A stretch of 64,000 nt of DNA from Saururus chinensis (Eukaryota; Streptophyta; Magnoliopsida; Piperales; Saururaceae), in contig CP141150.1 of assembly GCA_035235625.1 (NCBI GenBank), positions 6,262,001 through 6,326,000 of the forward strand, written 5' to 3'. Below, in pieces: positions 10,656 through 22,787 of the stretch. Every line of letters begins with the position of its first letter. Position 1 is the first letter of the stretch. A program made the translations under genes and the position numbers. The notes beneath the pieces are model-generated. The model saw only the letters and a list, made by a program, of their open reading frames with translations. It was not told the origin of the DNA and searched no databases.

Positions 10656-12360
10656 TCAAAATATTTTTTCTCAATGTTTGTACATCCTTTCTTAAAAAAC
10701 CCTAAGTCTCGCCTCTACAAGCAATGAGAGTGTCACTAATAACGACGACAAAGATAGGGTCTGCATCCCATTTTTAATAACTCTATCTCCATGCTCGTAT
10801 TGATTTTATAAACTATTTTTTAGAATTGTTCTTCTACAAGGAATGATTCTCTACTTTTCAAACATACTTTAATCATTTCTAATTAAAATAGTGGCGAAAC
10901 TATATTTTCTCTATCTCACATGCTTCAATATGTATAATTCATAATCAAAATTTGAGGATAAACCATTCATTAAAATGAATATACGAGGCAGTCATAAAAT
11001 CACCGCATATCCTACTTCAAAGGATAATCATTTGATAAATCACATATGTACGAAAATTATAAATCACCAAATGACTTCAAAAACTAACTCCAACACATAG
11101 CATGCTAGAGTCATGTGTATATTAAATTTAAAAGACAACTAAAGTAAACATTCATGCCATAAGATAAGATAAAAAACTCTACCTCGATTTCTGTGCAAGT
11201 TTGAAGACGATGAACCAGACTCCATGCACTTGGATGTCCATATTATGGGCTTTAAAGCTCTCTAATTGGAAAATCACTTTATGACGATTGGTACAGCCTG
11301 CGTTGATGGCGGACGGAACCTCCCTTTACTCGAGAGATGTTTCTCAAGTTTTCCTTTCCCATAGGCGTACTTAATAGAACCACCCCTTCCCCAGAGACGT
11401 TTCCCACTTTCTACGCCCGTAGGCGATAGGTAGAACCTCTCCTTACCCAAGGACATTTCTATCTCTTTGCGACTTGTTGGCAAAGGACGAGAGTCCTCCC
11501 TCTAACTCTTAGGCCGCTTCTCTCTCTCTTTCTCTCTCTAGGCCCGATGGCAGTCAAACAGCAGTCTCTTCACATGCCTCTAGGTTGTTTCCACTCCTCT
11601 AGAGTAGTTAACTCGAGGAATGGAGAAACTTCCATTGCCTCAGGAGAGCACCCTGTAATTAGCTAAGAATGCGTCTGGTGAAAGGCTCAAATTAGACTTA
11701 AAACGACTTAGAACAGAGAGAAATGAAGTTTGAGGAGTAGTGAGAGGGAAAATGGGAAAACTTGGAAACCCCTCACACCTATTTATGAGACTGCGTGAGG
11801 GCGGTTTGGGCATGCCACGCATTACACAGTAGCCCGGAACATGCATCGCCTTTGCAGGCATGGGGCCCAATCCCACGTGTACCCAGCCCACATCGTGAGT
11901 GTGCATGTAATGCACGTGTCCCACATCACGCTGAAGCGTGTCGTCATTGGCTAGCGCGTGATGCCATAACTGGCGCAATAATAATTAAATTCTGTCTAAT
12001 ATTTATTTTATTCAAAAAAAATTAAAAATTTCTCAAACACCTATAAATTTCTCTCTCGAACTCCGATTCATGCATTCTTTATACCGTTAGGCTCCAATCG
12101 ACATGTCTCACGCGTACCAGACTAGAACCCACATGGGTGGCTTATCCCTTGCTACTTTCTAGTGGATCTTACCCAATGCCTAGCATGCTTCTTGAGGTTA
12201 TGAATCTTTAGACCCTAGTATTACCAATTTGTGTGGTTCAAGGCTCATTACACTCGTTTTTAAGAGCTCTACCACGATCCTTAAGAAAGCCCACTGAGAG
12301 TAAAAGCACCTCTAAATAATTTAAATTCACTAAAAACTCAGAAAACAATAACTTTATTAG
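10656..12360 (-). mobile_element. Probable Ty3/gypsy LTR or relic, minus strand
   Basis: No coding sequence. Read on the minus strand it resembles a gypsy LTR: a TCATAAATAGGTGTGAGG promoter-like motif (about 11772-11789) precedes a pyrimidine-rich leader. There are also loosely repeated units of the CCTTTACTCGAGAGATGTTT type around 11300-11480, and a CT-rich stretch at 11520-11540. I could not find both ends, so this call rests on style only. Confidence 0.4.
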
Positions 12361-14326
12361 AGGACAACGTAGAAATCATATTCGAAATTTCATGATCATT
12401 ACACAAAGACCTTTACAGAGATCACTATGTTCTCTCCAAGCTAGTTGTAAAATGGAGGTGCGAATCCATGGATTCTTAGAGGGTTTGAACAACTTAGTAC
12501 ATATGCATGTAACACAATAGCATAACCTTGTGCCAGCATCAAGCAACGTATGTGTGTACTTAGTATGGTACATATGGATTTTTTTATGTATGATGGACTT
12601 TGCAAATTATCATTTGTCTAGACCTAGCCATACCAATGAGTGCAAATGTGCTCTCTTTATGCCATAAAATGGGCTTTGAGCTTTGATAATACTATTTGTT
12701 GGGACATGCATGGACCCGTATTATTTATGATTTCATTTGCTTGGATTACTTGAAATTGCTATTGTGATAATAATTTATCATTATAGGTTAAGATTAAATA
12801 AAATATTAATCATGAAGGTGTAGATAACTTTGGATTAGGTGAGAATACATGATTAAAAAGCTTGCCTTGGTTATGATAAATCAATGGTAGTTTTTAGTTT
12901 TTAGACCTTAGTTCTAGATAAATTAATAGAGGTTTGGGAGATAATTATTTTGGAGTCCCTTGTTGGATGGGCACTTATGAATGAAGTTTGGGACGGTTAA
13001 TTCTGAATCCCCATAGCTCTATGGTAAACTTTTTGATTTGGTGGAAGTGTCATTGCACCTCCCCATTGGTAAGAGCTTTGTATGACCCGGGGCTTAATGA
13101 GATTTTCACAAGATTATTTAATATATACACACTATTACGGCTCTAGTGACATCTTGCTTTATGGCTGGCATTTTTTGACACTTTTGTTCAAGAAGTAATG
13201 TTTGGCCTAACTCTTTTGCTCTCACTGTTGGTCCTTCGGGAGCTATATTGTAGATAATGCCATACTTCATGAGGTGGATTTTAGGGTCACTATGGATGAT
13301 AACTTTTGAGGATGATCCAGGGTGGGTTTTATCATTTGTCCTTTAGGATGACATGTGATGTGCCTATGTTTCTATGAGATTAAACGAGGTTATTAATTAT
13401 TAAAAAAAATTTAACTAGACAATTAATGAAGTTGTTTGATATTGATTGGCAATTAGAACAAATGGAACAATTAAACAACTTACATGAAATGTATGTTAAC
13501 CGGAAACACTTGAGCATTGTATGGATGATACTACACGTCATGAGATGGAGCTAGTTGCTAAGCAAAACTACATTTGGCTCCAATCTTGTTTGAATTAATA
13601 TTAGATATGTTATCCAATAAGTGTGTAGGAAACTATCATCTTAATGATGTTGGCCCGATTCAAATAATATTAACTAATCCTTTTATTCTTTTGAAAACAC
13701 TTCTCTTAAGGGGGGACATGTTTTAGTTATTTGGTCATTGTTGGTTGTAGGTTCTTGAGGCAAGGACTAGTGAGACTTGGATCGACAGTAAGAGATTGAG
13801 ATTACATTATAATAGTGGGATTTAGTTTTTTACTTATGCACTTTTGTAACTAATTGTATTACTGATTTAAGAGCCAACTTTACATGCTGTTTATTTTCAT
13901 ATGGATGACAGACTTATATTTAGATGAATAGCCTACTATTTATAAATGTTTGAGATGTATAGTAGCATCATATGTTTTGATATCTAGATATTTAATTGGA
14001 TGATTTACTTTGCATGTAAGAAAATAAATGAAATTCAAGTGATTTATCATGTTATATTTTAAAATGAGGTTTGAAAATTTGGCTCATGACAAATGCCCTA
14101 CTTAAACTAGGACCAACATGCCCTTTAACATTGCTTCTTCATGGGCTTTCCCTAAGGTGTCTTGTTCACAGTTATCCCATAGAGGCATAACACACCCTCA
14201 TGCCCATGGGGGGCCAATGCCTAGATTTGTCTACACAGGCCCACATACGTCATGCACTCGCCAAGACCTACTAAGTGATATGCATAAATGCACACCTATG
14301 AATAGATATAACTAATACATAAATAT

Positions 14327-14328
<2 letters not shown>
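12361..14328. other. No gene recognised
   Basis: AT-rich DNA with only short ORFs that lack homology I recognise. It is possibly decayed transposon DNA. I see no domain, tRNA or clear inverted repeats. Confidence 0.5.

Positions 14329-14398
<70 letters not shown>
14329..14398. repeat. (GT)35 microsatellite
   Basis: Seventy uninterrupted bases of alternating G and T. Confidence 0.98.
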
Positions 14399-14400
<2 letters not shown>

Positions 14401-15902
14401 GTGTGACTTGGGCCCCAAAATGTGTGTGCCATGACAGGTAAGAGGTTGTGGGTCTACCCCTGTGAAGATTTTAAAACAAGCCCACTTGCAAAGAGCCTTC
14501 TATTGCTAGTCGACACATGCCAATAAAAGCTAGCTACAGCCGGTCATCCTTTGAAGGTAACCGGTTGTAGCCAGTTTCCACTGCCACTTTCCCACTCGCA
14601 ATAAGAGTCTCATCTTGGGGTCATTGCTTTTGGGCACATCTAAAGGATTGTTTATGTGTTAAATTTCTTAGAAACAAAAGTTAAAATGGAAGCAGAATGT
14701 TTCAATAATTCACCACCAAATTAGAATTATGTTTGATAATAGAAGTTTTTAGAATAAATTCGGATGTTACGCCAAACCCATTTTTAAAACTTTAAACTAA
14801 TATAACTCTTTCTCTCGAACTCGGATATGCACATTTTTTGTACTATTGTGCTTTTAAATTCAAGCTCTATCAAACAAGATCTCATAGGGTAATTTTAAAC
14901 TTTTAAAGTAGGCCCCAACTATTACAAACACACTTCTTGAGGCTCAAATCAATATGAGAGGTAACCATTGAAAAATAACAAAATCTGTAATTCCGAAAGG
15001 GGGGCTTAGGAGTTGGAATCGATGTAATCACCTCACGAGGAATTTTTAATTCTACCCACTTTTTATACACAAACATGATTCTAATAATTTTGACCGAAAT
15101 TAAGGCAAAATCCATAAAAATTCAACATCCAAATAGCCCCTAAGTATCTTCCATACCCCCACATTCCTTAGACCCTTGTTGACGTTCTCTGGCTCACCCT
15201 AGCCAGTATGACAAGGCAGGTCAATATGGGCTAAACCTATACCATGACCTAACACCAATTCGGTTTTTATGGACCTACAATATACTACACATTAACTGAT
15301 GTAGTGTAAGTTTGTTGTATTTTATTACTGATAGCTCTGTTGGGTTTAAATTAGTGTACTGTGTATTTCTTCACATAAACCTAATACACTTCAACATTTT
15401 GTTTTACTAATTTTAGGAAGAAAGTATAGTTTAAACTTTTTGAGTTAGCATTAGGATACCGTGACATGCACTGCTAGAAGGACGGATCCCGCTTCATGTT
15501 CTTCGCGGGTGAACTCTGGGGCAAGGTGCCTGCTTGCAATGTGTAGTGTAACCCTATCTAATTAGTTTTAATTTTCTTAAACACATGGTGGCCAAGTTGC
15601 TTTCAGCAGGTAAAAAATAAAAGTTGCTTAGCAAAACAGTACAAGTCACAAGAAAACAAGAAAAAGAAAAGGAAAGCAGTCCCTAGTCCCCATTGTAGGA
15701 GCTGGTTCATCAAAAGATAAACGAATTCAGAAAACAACTGCATTATTTATGCTGCAAGAAACCATACAGTAGTACTTTGCCAAAAATGTAAAAAAACATA
15801 CAGAAGCAAGCTTATTGTTACAGTGCCTCCACATCCACAATAAGATTGAAGAGCTTATCTGCAACACTGATCTCACACACTCTGTGAACATTCCACCCCT
15901 AA
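14399..15902. other. No gene recognised
   Basis: Non-coding sequence between the GT microsatellite and the STIG1-like gene. The last few hundred bases probably contain the 3' UTR of that minus-strand gene. Confidence 0.5.
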
Positions 15903-15949
15903 TTTAGAACGTAACTTCTAGGAAGGACAATGGATTCTGTCCAAAATTA

Positions 15950-16315
15950 TCAGACCAACGGCAGTGTTTCGCATCCTGAAGAAGCCAATACACATAAACC
16001 GCTACAACAAATATCTGAAGCATTGCAATTGTTCCTGCAAGTCCCGCAGTTCCAAGGATCAGTCAATACATTAACGCAGGTTTTCTTGCAACAGTAGGGG
16101 CCAGGGGAGCCTTGGCGGAAGCAGATGGCTGGGTCCTTCTGGCAAGAGACCTTTTTTGGGAGGAAAAACCTGTTTACCCTCTGGAGACCTGCAAGAACTG
16201 TTTCTACTGCTCCATCCAGCCCCCCCAGCTCCTCAACGAAAGCTTCATTTGCCTGCGCTGTCAGCCAGCCCAAAACCATAACCAAGAGGAGCATGATGAG
16301 TTGTTTTGTGTTCAT
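15950..16315 (-). CDS. STIG1-like secreted cysteine-rich protein, apparently shortened
   Basis: This intronless 121-residue protein starts with a signal peptide (MNTKQLIMLLLVMVLGWLTA) and has a cysteine-rich C-terminal half: CCKKTC, then DPWNCGTCRNNC, then ICCSGLCV. This is the signature of the stigma-specific STIG1 family, small apoplastic proteins that in some species act in pollen-pistil signalling and lipid binding. Family members usually carry a second NCGxC-type block after CCxGxCV. Here the frame ends soon after in SSGCETLPLV*. The next frame reads LLQDAKHC...FGQNPLSF, which looks like that missing block in decayed form. I therefore suspect a frameshift near 15990, with some expected cysteines also lost. 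A TATA box sits at a sensible distance upstream. Family is firm; function and intactness are uncertain. Confidence 0.82.
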   Translation of the reverse strand: MNTKQLIMLLLVMVLGWLTAQANEAFVEELGGLDGAVETVLAGLQRVNRFFLPKKVSCQKDPAICFRQGSPGPYCCKKTCVNVLTDPWNCGTCRNNCNASDICCSGLCVLASSGCETLPLV

Positions 16316-16430
16316 GATGTCAGCAATAGCAAGTAAAGAGGCAGTGAGTGAACAAGAGAAGCAGAGACAAGGGGAAGATCGGAGTGAGTTGCAATTGTTT
16401 TCAACGCAAAATAGGCTTCAACCCGGCCCC

Positions 16431-16440
16431 CTTATATAAG
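16431..16440 (-). promoter_or_regulatory. TATA box of the STIG1-like gene
   Basis: CTTATATAAG, about 116 bases upstream of the ATG. With transcription starting some 30 bases on, the 5' UTR would be about 85-90 bases. Confidence 0.6.
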
Positions 16441-16548
16441 CGGAAGAGTAAGCATACGAACGAGAACATGCCTCACTTGCTAACTAGCCTATGTTAGTCT
16501 GGGCAACATTTTCTGTGGTCTCTACGCACGGTAAGCTAAAGCATAAGA

Positions 16549-16618
16549 AATACATAGGAGCCATACATCCAGAAAATTGATAAGGAATACATGAAAGCCA
16601 TACATCCAGAAAATTGAT
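16549..16618. repeat. Two-copy ~38-bp direct repeat upstream of the STIG1-like gene
   Basis: AGCCATACATCCAGAAAATT occurs twice, about 38 bases apart, each copy preceded by AATACAT. It lies roughly 130 bases beyond the TATA box. Confidence 0.7.
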
Positions 16619-16619
16619 G

Positions 16620-17949
16620 GCACATATTAATACATGTTACGGTGATGTTAACGTGTCCTCCCATATCTACTGTTGATTTTAAATATCAATGACTCCTATC
16701 GAAGCATTCGTAAGTATGCCATTGCTTTCTAATTTTTACCGAAGGAAGAGAAGAAAAGGACGAAACTACGTTGATGATATGGTTTGTCCAAATGTGGGGA
16801 ATGTGCATCTTGTGTTGTACCCAGACTCCAGATTGTGAACATAAGCGAAATTTCCTGGAAACTCAACGTTTGTCTCAGTATGTGTCATATTATTGACAAA
16901 AATAATTCATATTAGACTCATCTCTGACAGATCAATCAATCACCAGTTATGGGGCCGGTTCAGTGTTTTATAATTAGACTGGCCGGGCTGGTCCAATTAG
17001 GTTCAATTATACCTGGCCCATAAAACGGGCCGATTCACTCGAGTCACCTAGCCCAAATTTTCCACGTCGGATCACACTGGCCCACAAAGGACAGTAAAAA
17101 GTGAGACAAGAAGGACCACCTCCTAAAATACTTTTTTATGTGTTGTACTACAATTGTTTTATTGCATATTTTGTACTTAACTATTCATAAATTATTAATT
17201 TATAAAAATGACTTTATTTGAGTTATATTTAACACTTATATATTAATAAATAATTAAATTTATGAGGTAAGTAATTTAATTTAATTTAATTAATAACTTC
17301 AGGTAAGCTTACAGTTGAACTGGTTTAACTCCTCCGCCCGGGCTGGGTTTTGACACGTTGTCGGTCAAGTTCCTTATCCATCCTGATGTCTACTAGTATC
17401 TGAAAATCTCAGCCCCATGTGGGGAGAATAGCTAACGCTGAATCCTCAAACCCTAAATCCCAAATGCCAAATCAAACAAATAGCGGGATGTTCATACTAA
17501 AATTGCAGGGAATGCACGGCAAATTGAGGACAATAATATGAACGTTTGTGCCTCAAAATAAAACAACAAGAATCTAAGTAAAACCAACCAAAGCCACCAA
17601 GGCCATATGCAACAGGGGCCGCCGAATTTAGCATTACCCACAGAGGAGGTGGGTTTGAATCACCCGCACACACCCCTAATTATGTGCACACGAAGCCCAA
17701 ACTAATGTTAACTTTTACTTTACTACTGAGTACGTTCATACTAATATCAAGATTGCATCATCCAAAAGCAACACGGACTATGTAGAAAGATAAGGTTGGT
17801 ATTCAGTGAAATAGAGCAAAGCATACACGGGCTACCATTCCCCAAATACACAAGAAACAGAAGCACAGTGAGATAAACCACGAACACAATGTCTTCCAAA
17901 TTGATATATCTCCTTAACCACATCAACATACAAATAAAGGTATGTTCAA
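16620..17949. other. No gene recognised
   Basis: AT-rich intergenic DNA. The part near 17949 is likely 3' UTR of the minus-strand SKP1-like gene. Confidence 0.5.
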
Positions 17950-19952
17950 CTATACTAAGTCATCATCACTCGAAGGCCCATTGGTTCTCCCTCCGAACCT
18001 CCTCTTCCTCTTCAGGTGTGAAGTCGTTCTTGATGTTGAAAGTCTTGCGAATTTCCTCGGGTGTTTTCCCTTGATCATGTCTGCCACTGTCTGGCACGTC
18101 AGATCTAATAGGCTTTTAATGTTCAGGTAATTTGCCGCCTACAAAAAGAAAGCACCATTTGCTAATAATGCGTTGTAAAAAACATTATATAGGGAGGAAA
18201 ATAAATTACACCCAGTTTGGGATCAGCATCCCAAAAATTAGAACAGTAATATTGTAAATCCTTGAAAAGCAAGTATACTACAACTCATACTTTGTCTTTA
18301 ACACTTAAGCAAACTTCAGCACTAATCTGGCTAAAACAATCTACTCCCAAGAACACAAGAAAAACCAGGCAGCAATCACTCTTACAATATTGATAAAATA
18401 ACAATAAAAACTGAAACCAAATACACTTCTCCATCGTATGATGGTTCTGTTTTCCATTTATTATTAAATTACAAATCAATATTGCTCTTGCCATTAACAA
18501 CATGATAATTTACAAGCTGGCAAATTAAACCAAGAACTTCCACACTGAAGATCATGATCAAGTAGTGATGCTCCTTTGTATAATTTGGACGTCACAACTA
18601 AATTCCATCCTTCCTATTCCGAAGTACTACCCTCAAATTCCTTACTTAACACGACCAAACAATTCCCAATATAAAAGAAAAGGGAATAATGGAACATCCA
18701 TCATCCAGCTCTATATATGCAAAGCTCCTCCATCAATAAATGGAACTAATAACAATAAGATGTGAAAAGCCTAATTTGAAAGTCCACAATAGAAAGCAAA
18801 ACATCAGAGACCCACATAGCCTCATGAAAGCTTAATTGAAAGTTCCCACGTGCTGTAATACACCAGCTATTGTATTTGAAAAAGGAAAGAACAGAATCAA
18901 CAAAATCCAATAAACTTATCCCCTATAATTAAACCCTTTGCCTTAATCTTTCATCTGACTATACTCAAAACTTCAAGTAATTAATGCTTCCACTCCACTC
19001 AACTTTTCCTCCTCACAGTAACTAAATGTGACATACCAATAAAATCAGTATATAATAACAATCAAGTTAGACTATGAGCTCAATTAGACCAAACAGCCAG
19101 AGGAAATATCAAAATTTGGAATAGAAACTCATTTAGACCAAACAGCCAGTGGAAATATCAAATTTTGGAATGCAAACTCATTTAGACCAAACAGCAAGAG
19201 GAAAACAACATATAGAATCGAAGCAATTCAACCAAAAAGAAAAACAATAACTGAACTCTACCCCCACGTTTCGCAATTACTCTGAAACTATCTCAGAACA
19301 CACACAAAAAAGCCCCAAAACTTCCATAGATTTATACGATGCCTATACATCCATAACGCAGCAAAATATCAGAGACCCACATCGCCCCAAATCACTATCA
19401 ACCTAATTTCTAACGATAAATGTGGCCATCGACCCTGCAATCAACCACAAGAAACACCGCTCCGCCAAACAATCAGTAATAAATCCCAAAACAGCAAAAC
19501 AGTATCTTCGTGAGAAATTCGTCTAATGAGAAAAATAGCGTTCCTAATAAGGGGCGTGCACCAGGCGAAGGAAGGGGGAAATAGCGTTCCTAATAAGGGG
19601 CGTGCACCAGGCGAAGGAAGGGGGAAAGAGGAGAGAGGAGGAAACGTACGAGGATGAGGTCGAAGAGGGTGGCCTGGTCAACCTTGACGAACTCGGCATC
19701 CCAGCCCTTGAGCTCCTCCTCGACGGCCTTGTTCTCCTCGATCTGCTTCTGCATATCGACGTGCTTCTTGCAGTACTCGATCACCTTGGCCAAGATCTTG
19801 CTGGTCACGTTCGGCAGTGGGATGCCGTTGTCGGCGCACTCGTCCTCGATCATGTGCTTGATCGTCTGCGACTCCACCGCCACCGCCTCCTCCACCTCGA
19901 ACACCTCCCCGTCCGAGCTCTTCAGCGTCACCTTCTTCCCCGCCGTGGCCAT
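17950..19952 (-). CDS. SKP1-like protein, two exons, exon 2 frameshifted
   Basis: SKP1 links cullin-1 to F-box proteins in SCF ubiquitin ligases. Exon 1 (19650-19952, 101 codons) begins [20 protein letters not shown] and carries the BTB/POZ-like SKP1 fold, ending ...ATLFDLIL at a GTACG donor. Exon 2 starts at 18138 after ...TTTTTGTAG and continues in phase as [20 protein letters not shown]. At 18064-18067 a run of four A's (minus strand) stands where five are needed to keep the conserved KGKTPEE reading. The frame therefore shifts into basic, unrelated residues and stops at 17950-17952. In the other frame the normal end ([19 protein letters not shown]) is present, with TGA at 17966-17968; 303+173 bases is one short of 159 codons. 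The lost part is the F-box-binding C-terminus. This is either a recent pseudogene or a homopolymer sequencing error. Confidence 0.85.
19084..19205. repeat. 49-bp tandem repeat in the SKP1-like intron
   Basis: TTAGACCAAACAGCCAGAGG and near copies start at 19084, 19133 and 19182. Two copies are full and the third partial. Confidence 0.85.
19535..19626. repeat. Perfect 46-bp tandem duplication beside the SKP1 splice donor
   Basis: The unit beginning ATAGCGTTCCTAATAAGGGG occurs at 19535-19580 and again at 19581-19626 with no differences. It ends about 23 bases from the exon 1 donor on the intron side. The identity indicates a very recent event or an assembly artefact. Confidence 0.9.
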
Positions 19953-20044
19953 CTCTCCCGCCGTCGCAGCCCCTCCGTACGGATCGCACCGACGCCGAAA
20001 CCTAACCCTAGCTCGAGCCGATTCTCGAGATCAGAAGCGTAGCG

Positions 20045-20900
20045 AGCCGAGCAATCCACTCACGAGTCACGACTAATAACTATTTATAGCTACTTTTTCT
20101 TAATTAATATATTAATTACTTAACTAACACATTAATTAATTTTTGTAATTAAGAATTAAGAAAAAAATAGATATTTATTACTAGTCTTAGAACATGGGGT
20201 CTTCCAAAATATCAGTTGAAATAGGCATATAGAGTCTCATAAATTCATGTTAAATATTTTATTTTAATATTTAAAAAAATATAAAATAATAAAAACAGAT
20301 ATAATTAAAAATAAAAAAATAAAAAAAGACTTTTTTCCGCGTTGGAGATGTTCTTATTTATATATATATAGGCAGCGTAATTTATTAATTAATTAAAAAT
20401 TGTAATTAATTTTTTTTAAAAAATAAATATTTATTAATAGAGACCCGTTACTTGCATCATACGCATGTGGGTGGATAACGATCCGATTTCGGGCGGCGTT
20501 GTATATTAACTTTTTCTTTATTTTAATAACAGATTAGCTTTTAATTACTAGTTTAGACCAGCCCAACTCAGAGATTGCCATATTTGGGATCTGCCGCCCA
20601 GGAGGTTTCTGGACTGGGCTTGTGGATGGGCCGGATTCTAAATGGGCCTGGATAGGATTTTGTGGCCCACTCGGTCCGCGGGATCGCCTTCTACGGCGAC
20701 GGCGGATGGGAATCATCGGGGGCGGTCTCCGGCGTCTTGCCGGAGGCGGAGGCTTTCGCCCTGTACCACCTCGGCTACCCTTCGTCCACTTCTCGCGCCA
20801 TTGAAACACTTGGAGGCGTGAGCTAAATACCGCAGACTGGAAGGCTGCAGCCGAGCTCCCTAGAACTTCGTCTTCGACCGGAGGACGATCCCTATTCGCA
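20045..20900. other. Intergenic DNA upstream of the SKP1-like gene
   Basis: 20091-20450 is AT-rich with repeated ATTAATTAATT tracts and weak inverted repeats. 20570-20890 is GC-richer. ORFs there on both strands are low-complexity (arginine/proline-rich) and look like composition artefacts. Confidence 0.5.
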
Positions 20901-20929
20901 TCCTGCGTTGGGTCAGCGTCGTCCCTTTA

Positions 20930-22038
20930 CTTGTCTTCTCATCCTAGTATGGAAGAAGAAGCCCAGTGGTACCTCTGGAAGTGAGGCTTGTTCAGATTCA
21001 GCCTTGCTGCTATGCGCTGATGTCGTTGCTAGAGTGCCCCAGGCTTGTGAATTTGTGGGCATGGCGGATTATCAACATGTTCTTGCAGTACACGCTGCTC
21101 AGAGGAAGAAGAGGAAACGAAGAATTTTGAGGAAACTGATGTTATAAATATAGAAGAGGAGGATTTGATGAAACTCCAGGGGAAACCAATTGGGAGCGAC
21201 ACCTTCACCAAGGCTCTGTGGAATGGCTGTGGCACCTGTATCGAAACTGTTTGATGAAATGCCTCGTACAGCCCAGATGCCCAGTAAAGGAGCCTTTTTA
21301 GAGCTGCTAACCCAGGGTTTCGGTAAATTTTGGATCAGAAAAAGTTATGATCCTCGCATGGATTCTGAATCTCGCATATACCAACCCAATTGATGAGTCA
21401 GCGCCTTCATGGAAGGAGACATGTGAGTTTCAAGCTTTTCCATCAAAAGTTTTTCCGCCTTGCAGCTTTTTGGGCTTGCTGATGACTTTATTCAGCAAGA
21501 GATCAGAAAACATAATGGAGAAGACAACTTGCACATTTTGCACTGGCTGGTATTCGAGGGCCATGTTTCAGACCTTGAGGTTACGGGTTAGCTTGAGGTT
21601 CCTGCCACTATGTAATAAAAGTGGCTCTGAGGATTTGGTGAGGTCTATATCTGAGAAGTTCCTGTCACAAGTTCTTGAGGAGAATTTGAGGACTTGTATT
21701 GGCAACAATTTTTCCACAAATGAGAGAGTGAAAAGTAACGAAGACGTTACTTGTGATGCTGATGTGGAAAAATATGATGAATACTGTGAAGCATACTATG
21801 AAGCAATAGATGAGTATGGGGCGTTTAGAATGGATGGTGAAATATGGATTTCCTTCTGCAAGATCATTCAAGTCTTACCCACGGTAACTACATGCACAAG
21901 ATTTTTAAAAATTTACCATTATACGATAACGCAATGAACATGAGTATCCAAGATGATGATCATGATGGTGAATATCGTACCTTGGAGCCTGTAGAGGATG
22001 ATCACTTGGAAGATTATGACAATGAAGATGTCAACTGA
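20930..22038 (+). pseudogene. Degraded gene relic, family not recognised
   Basis: Coding-like text is spread over all three frames: a first piece at 20950-21145 rich in Lys, Arg and Glu, a piece around 21190-21390 (GFGKFWIRKSYDPRMDS), a piece near 21440-21590 (DDFIQQEIRKHNGED, HILHWLVFEGHVSDLEV), and acidic pieces at 21700-22038 (DADVEKYDEYCEAYYEAIDE, DDDHDGEYRTLEPVEDDH). The pieces follow each other on the plus strand but need several frameshifts, as expected for a decayed gene or processed copy. I do not recognise the family. A multi-exon gene with unusual splicing is less likely. Confidence 0.35.
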
Positions 22039-22787
22039 TTGTATTTCCTAACATTGTGGTGTAGAAGAAGCTATAAGTTGCTCAAGAATGTGCACATATA
22101 TGAAAGTGTGGTATACATGTGACAGTGGTTGGGAGCCAGCTCCAGGTGAGTAAATGGGCGGAAGGGAGTACACTGTATACTGCGGCCTTTTTGAGTCACA
22201 ATAAGAAAGATTGAAGTTACTAGAAATAGAAAAACAAGGATGTAAAATTGTGAGGTGTTTGGTGTATATCCATGTTTCCTACAAATTTTGCTTCAACGTT
22301 TTTGTTGAAGTATTTTTTGTGAGGTATATTCTTGTATAGTCCTATATTTTTTCATGCATTTACACTTTGTAGCTTTCATTTGTCTCCTGTTTTATTATGA
22401 TCTGTTCTGTTAGCGAATCTTGTCATTGAAATTCTTTCTATAGTTTGTACAATCGGATATTTAGTTATGACCCTCTGGTAGAGTAGTATATAATTGAAAG
22501 AATAGTACTTCATCTTGTCTTAAGGCTGATTCTCACCATCCTGTATTTTAGGCATAAATGTTTTTGCACTCTGTCTGGTTTTGGTAATAATGTGCACCAA
22601 ATGGCTTACAAAGATATTCCCATTCATGTTCTCCTGCATTACTTTCGTACCTCCATTTACTGTTAGAAAGAACTCATTCTATGTCACCTCGTAGTTACCT
22701 AGATATGTGTATGATCTCCCATCATGCAAGGCGAATTTCCTGCCTCATCTGCAATTAATAGTTGTTGTAGATATCTTTTGATGAGGA

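Noticed and set aside
19602-20076. Plus-strand ORFs of 140-146 codons opposite SKP1 exon 1
   Set aside because: Antisense shadows of a GC-rich exon; the minus frame matches SKP1 and ends at a splice donor.
20534-20809. 91-codon minus-strand ORF rich in Arg and Pro
   Set aside because: Low complexity and no domain; composition artefact of a GC-rich patch.
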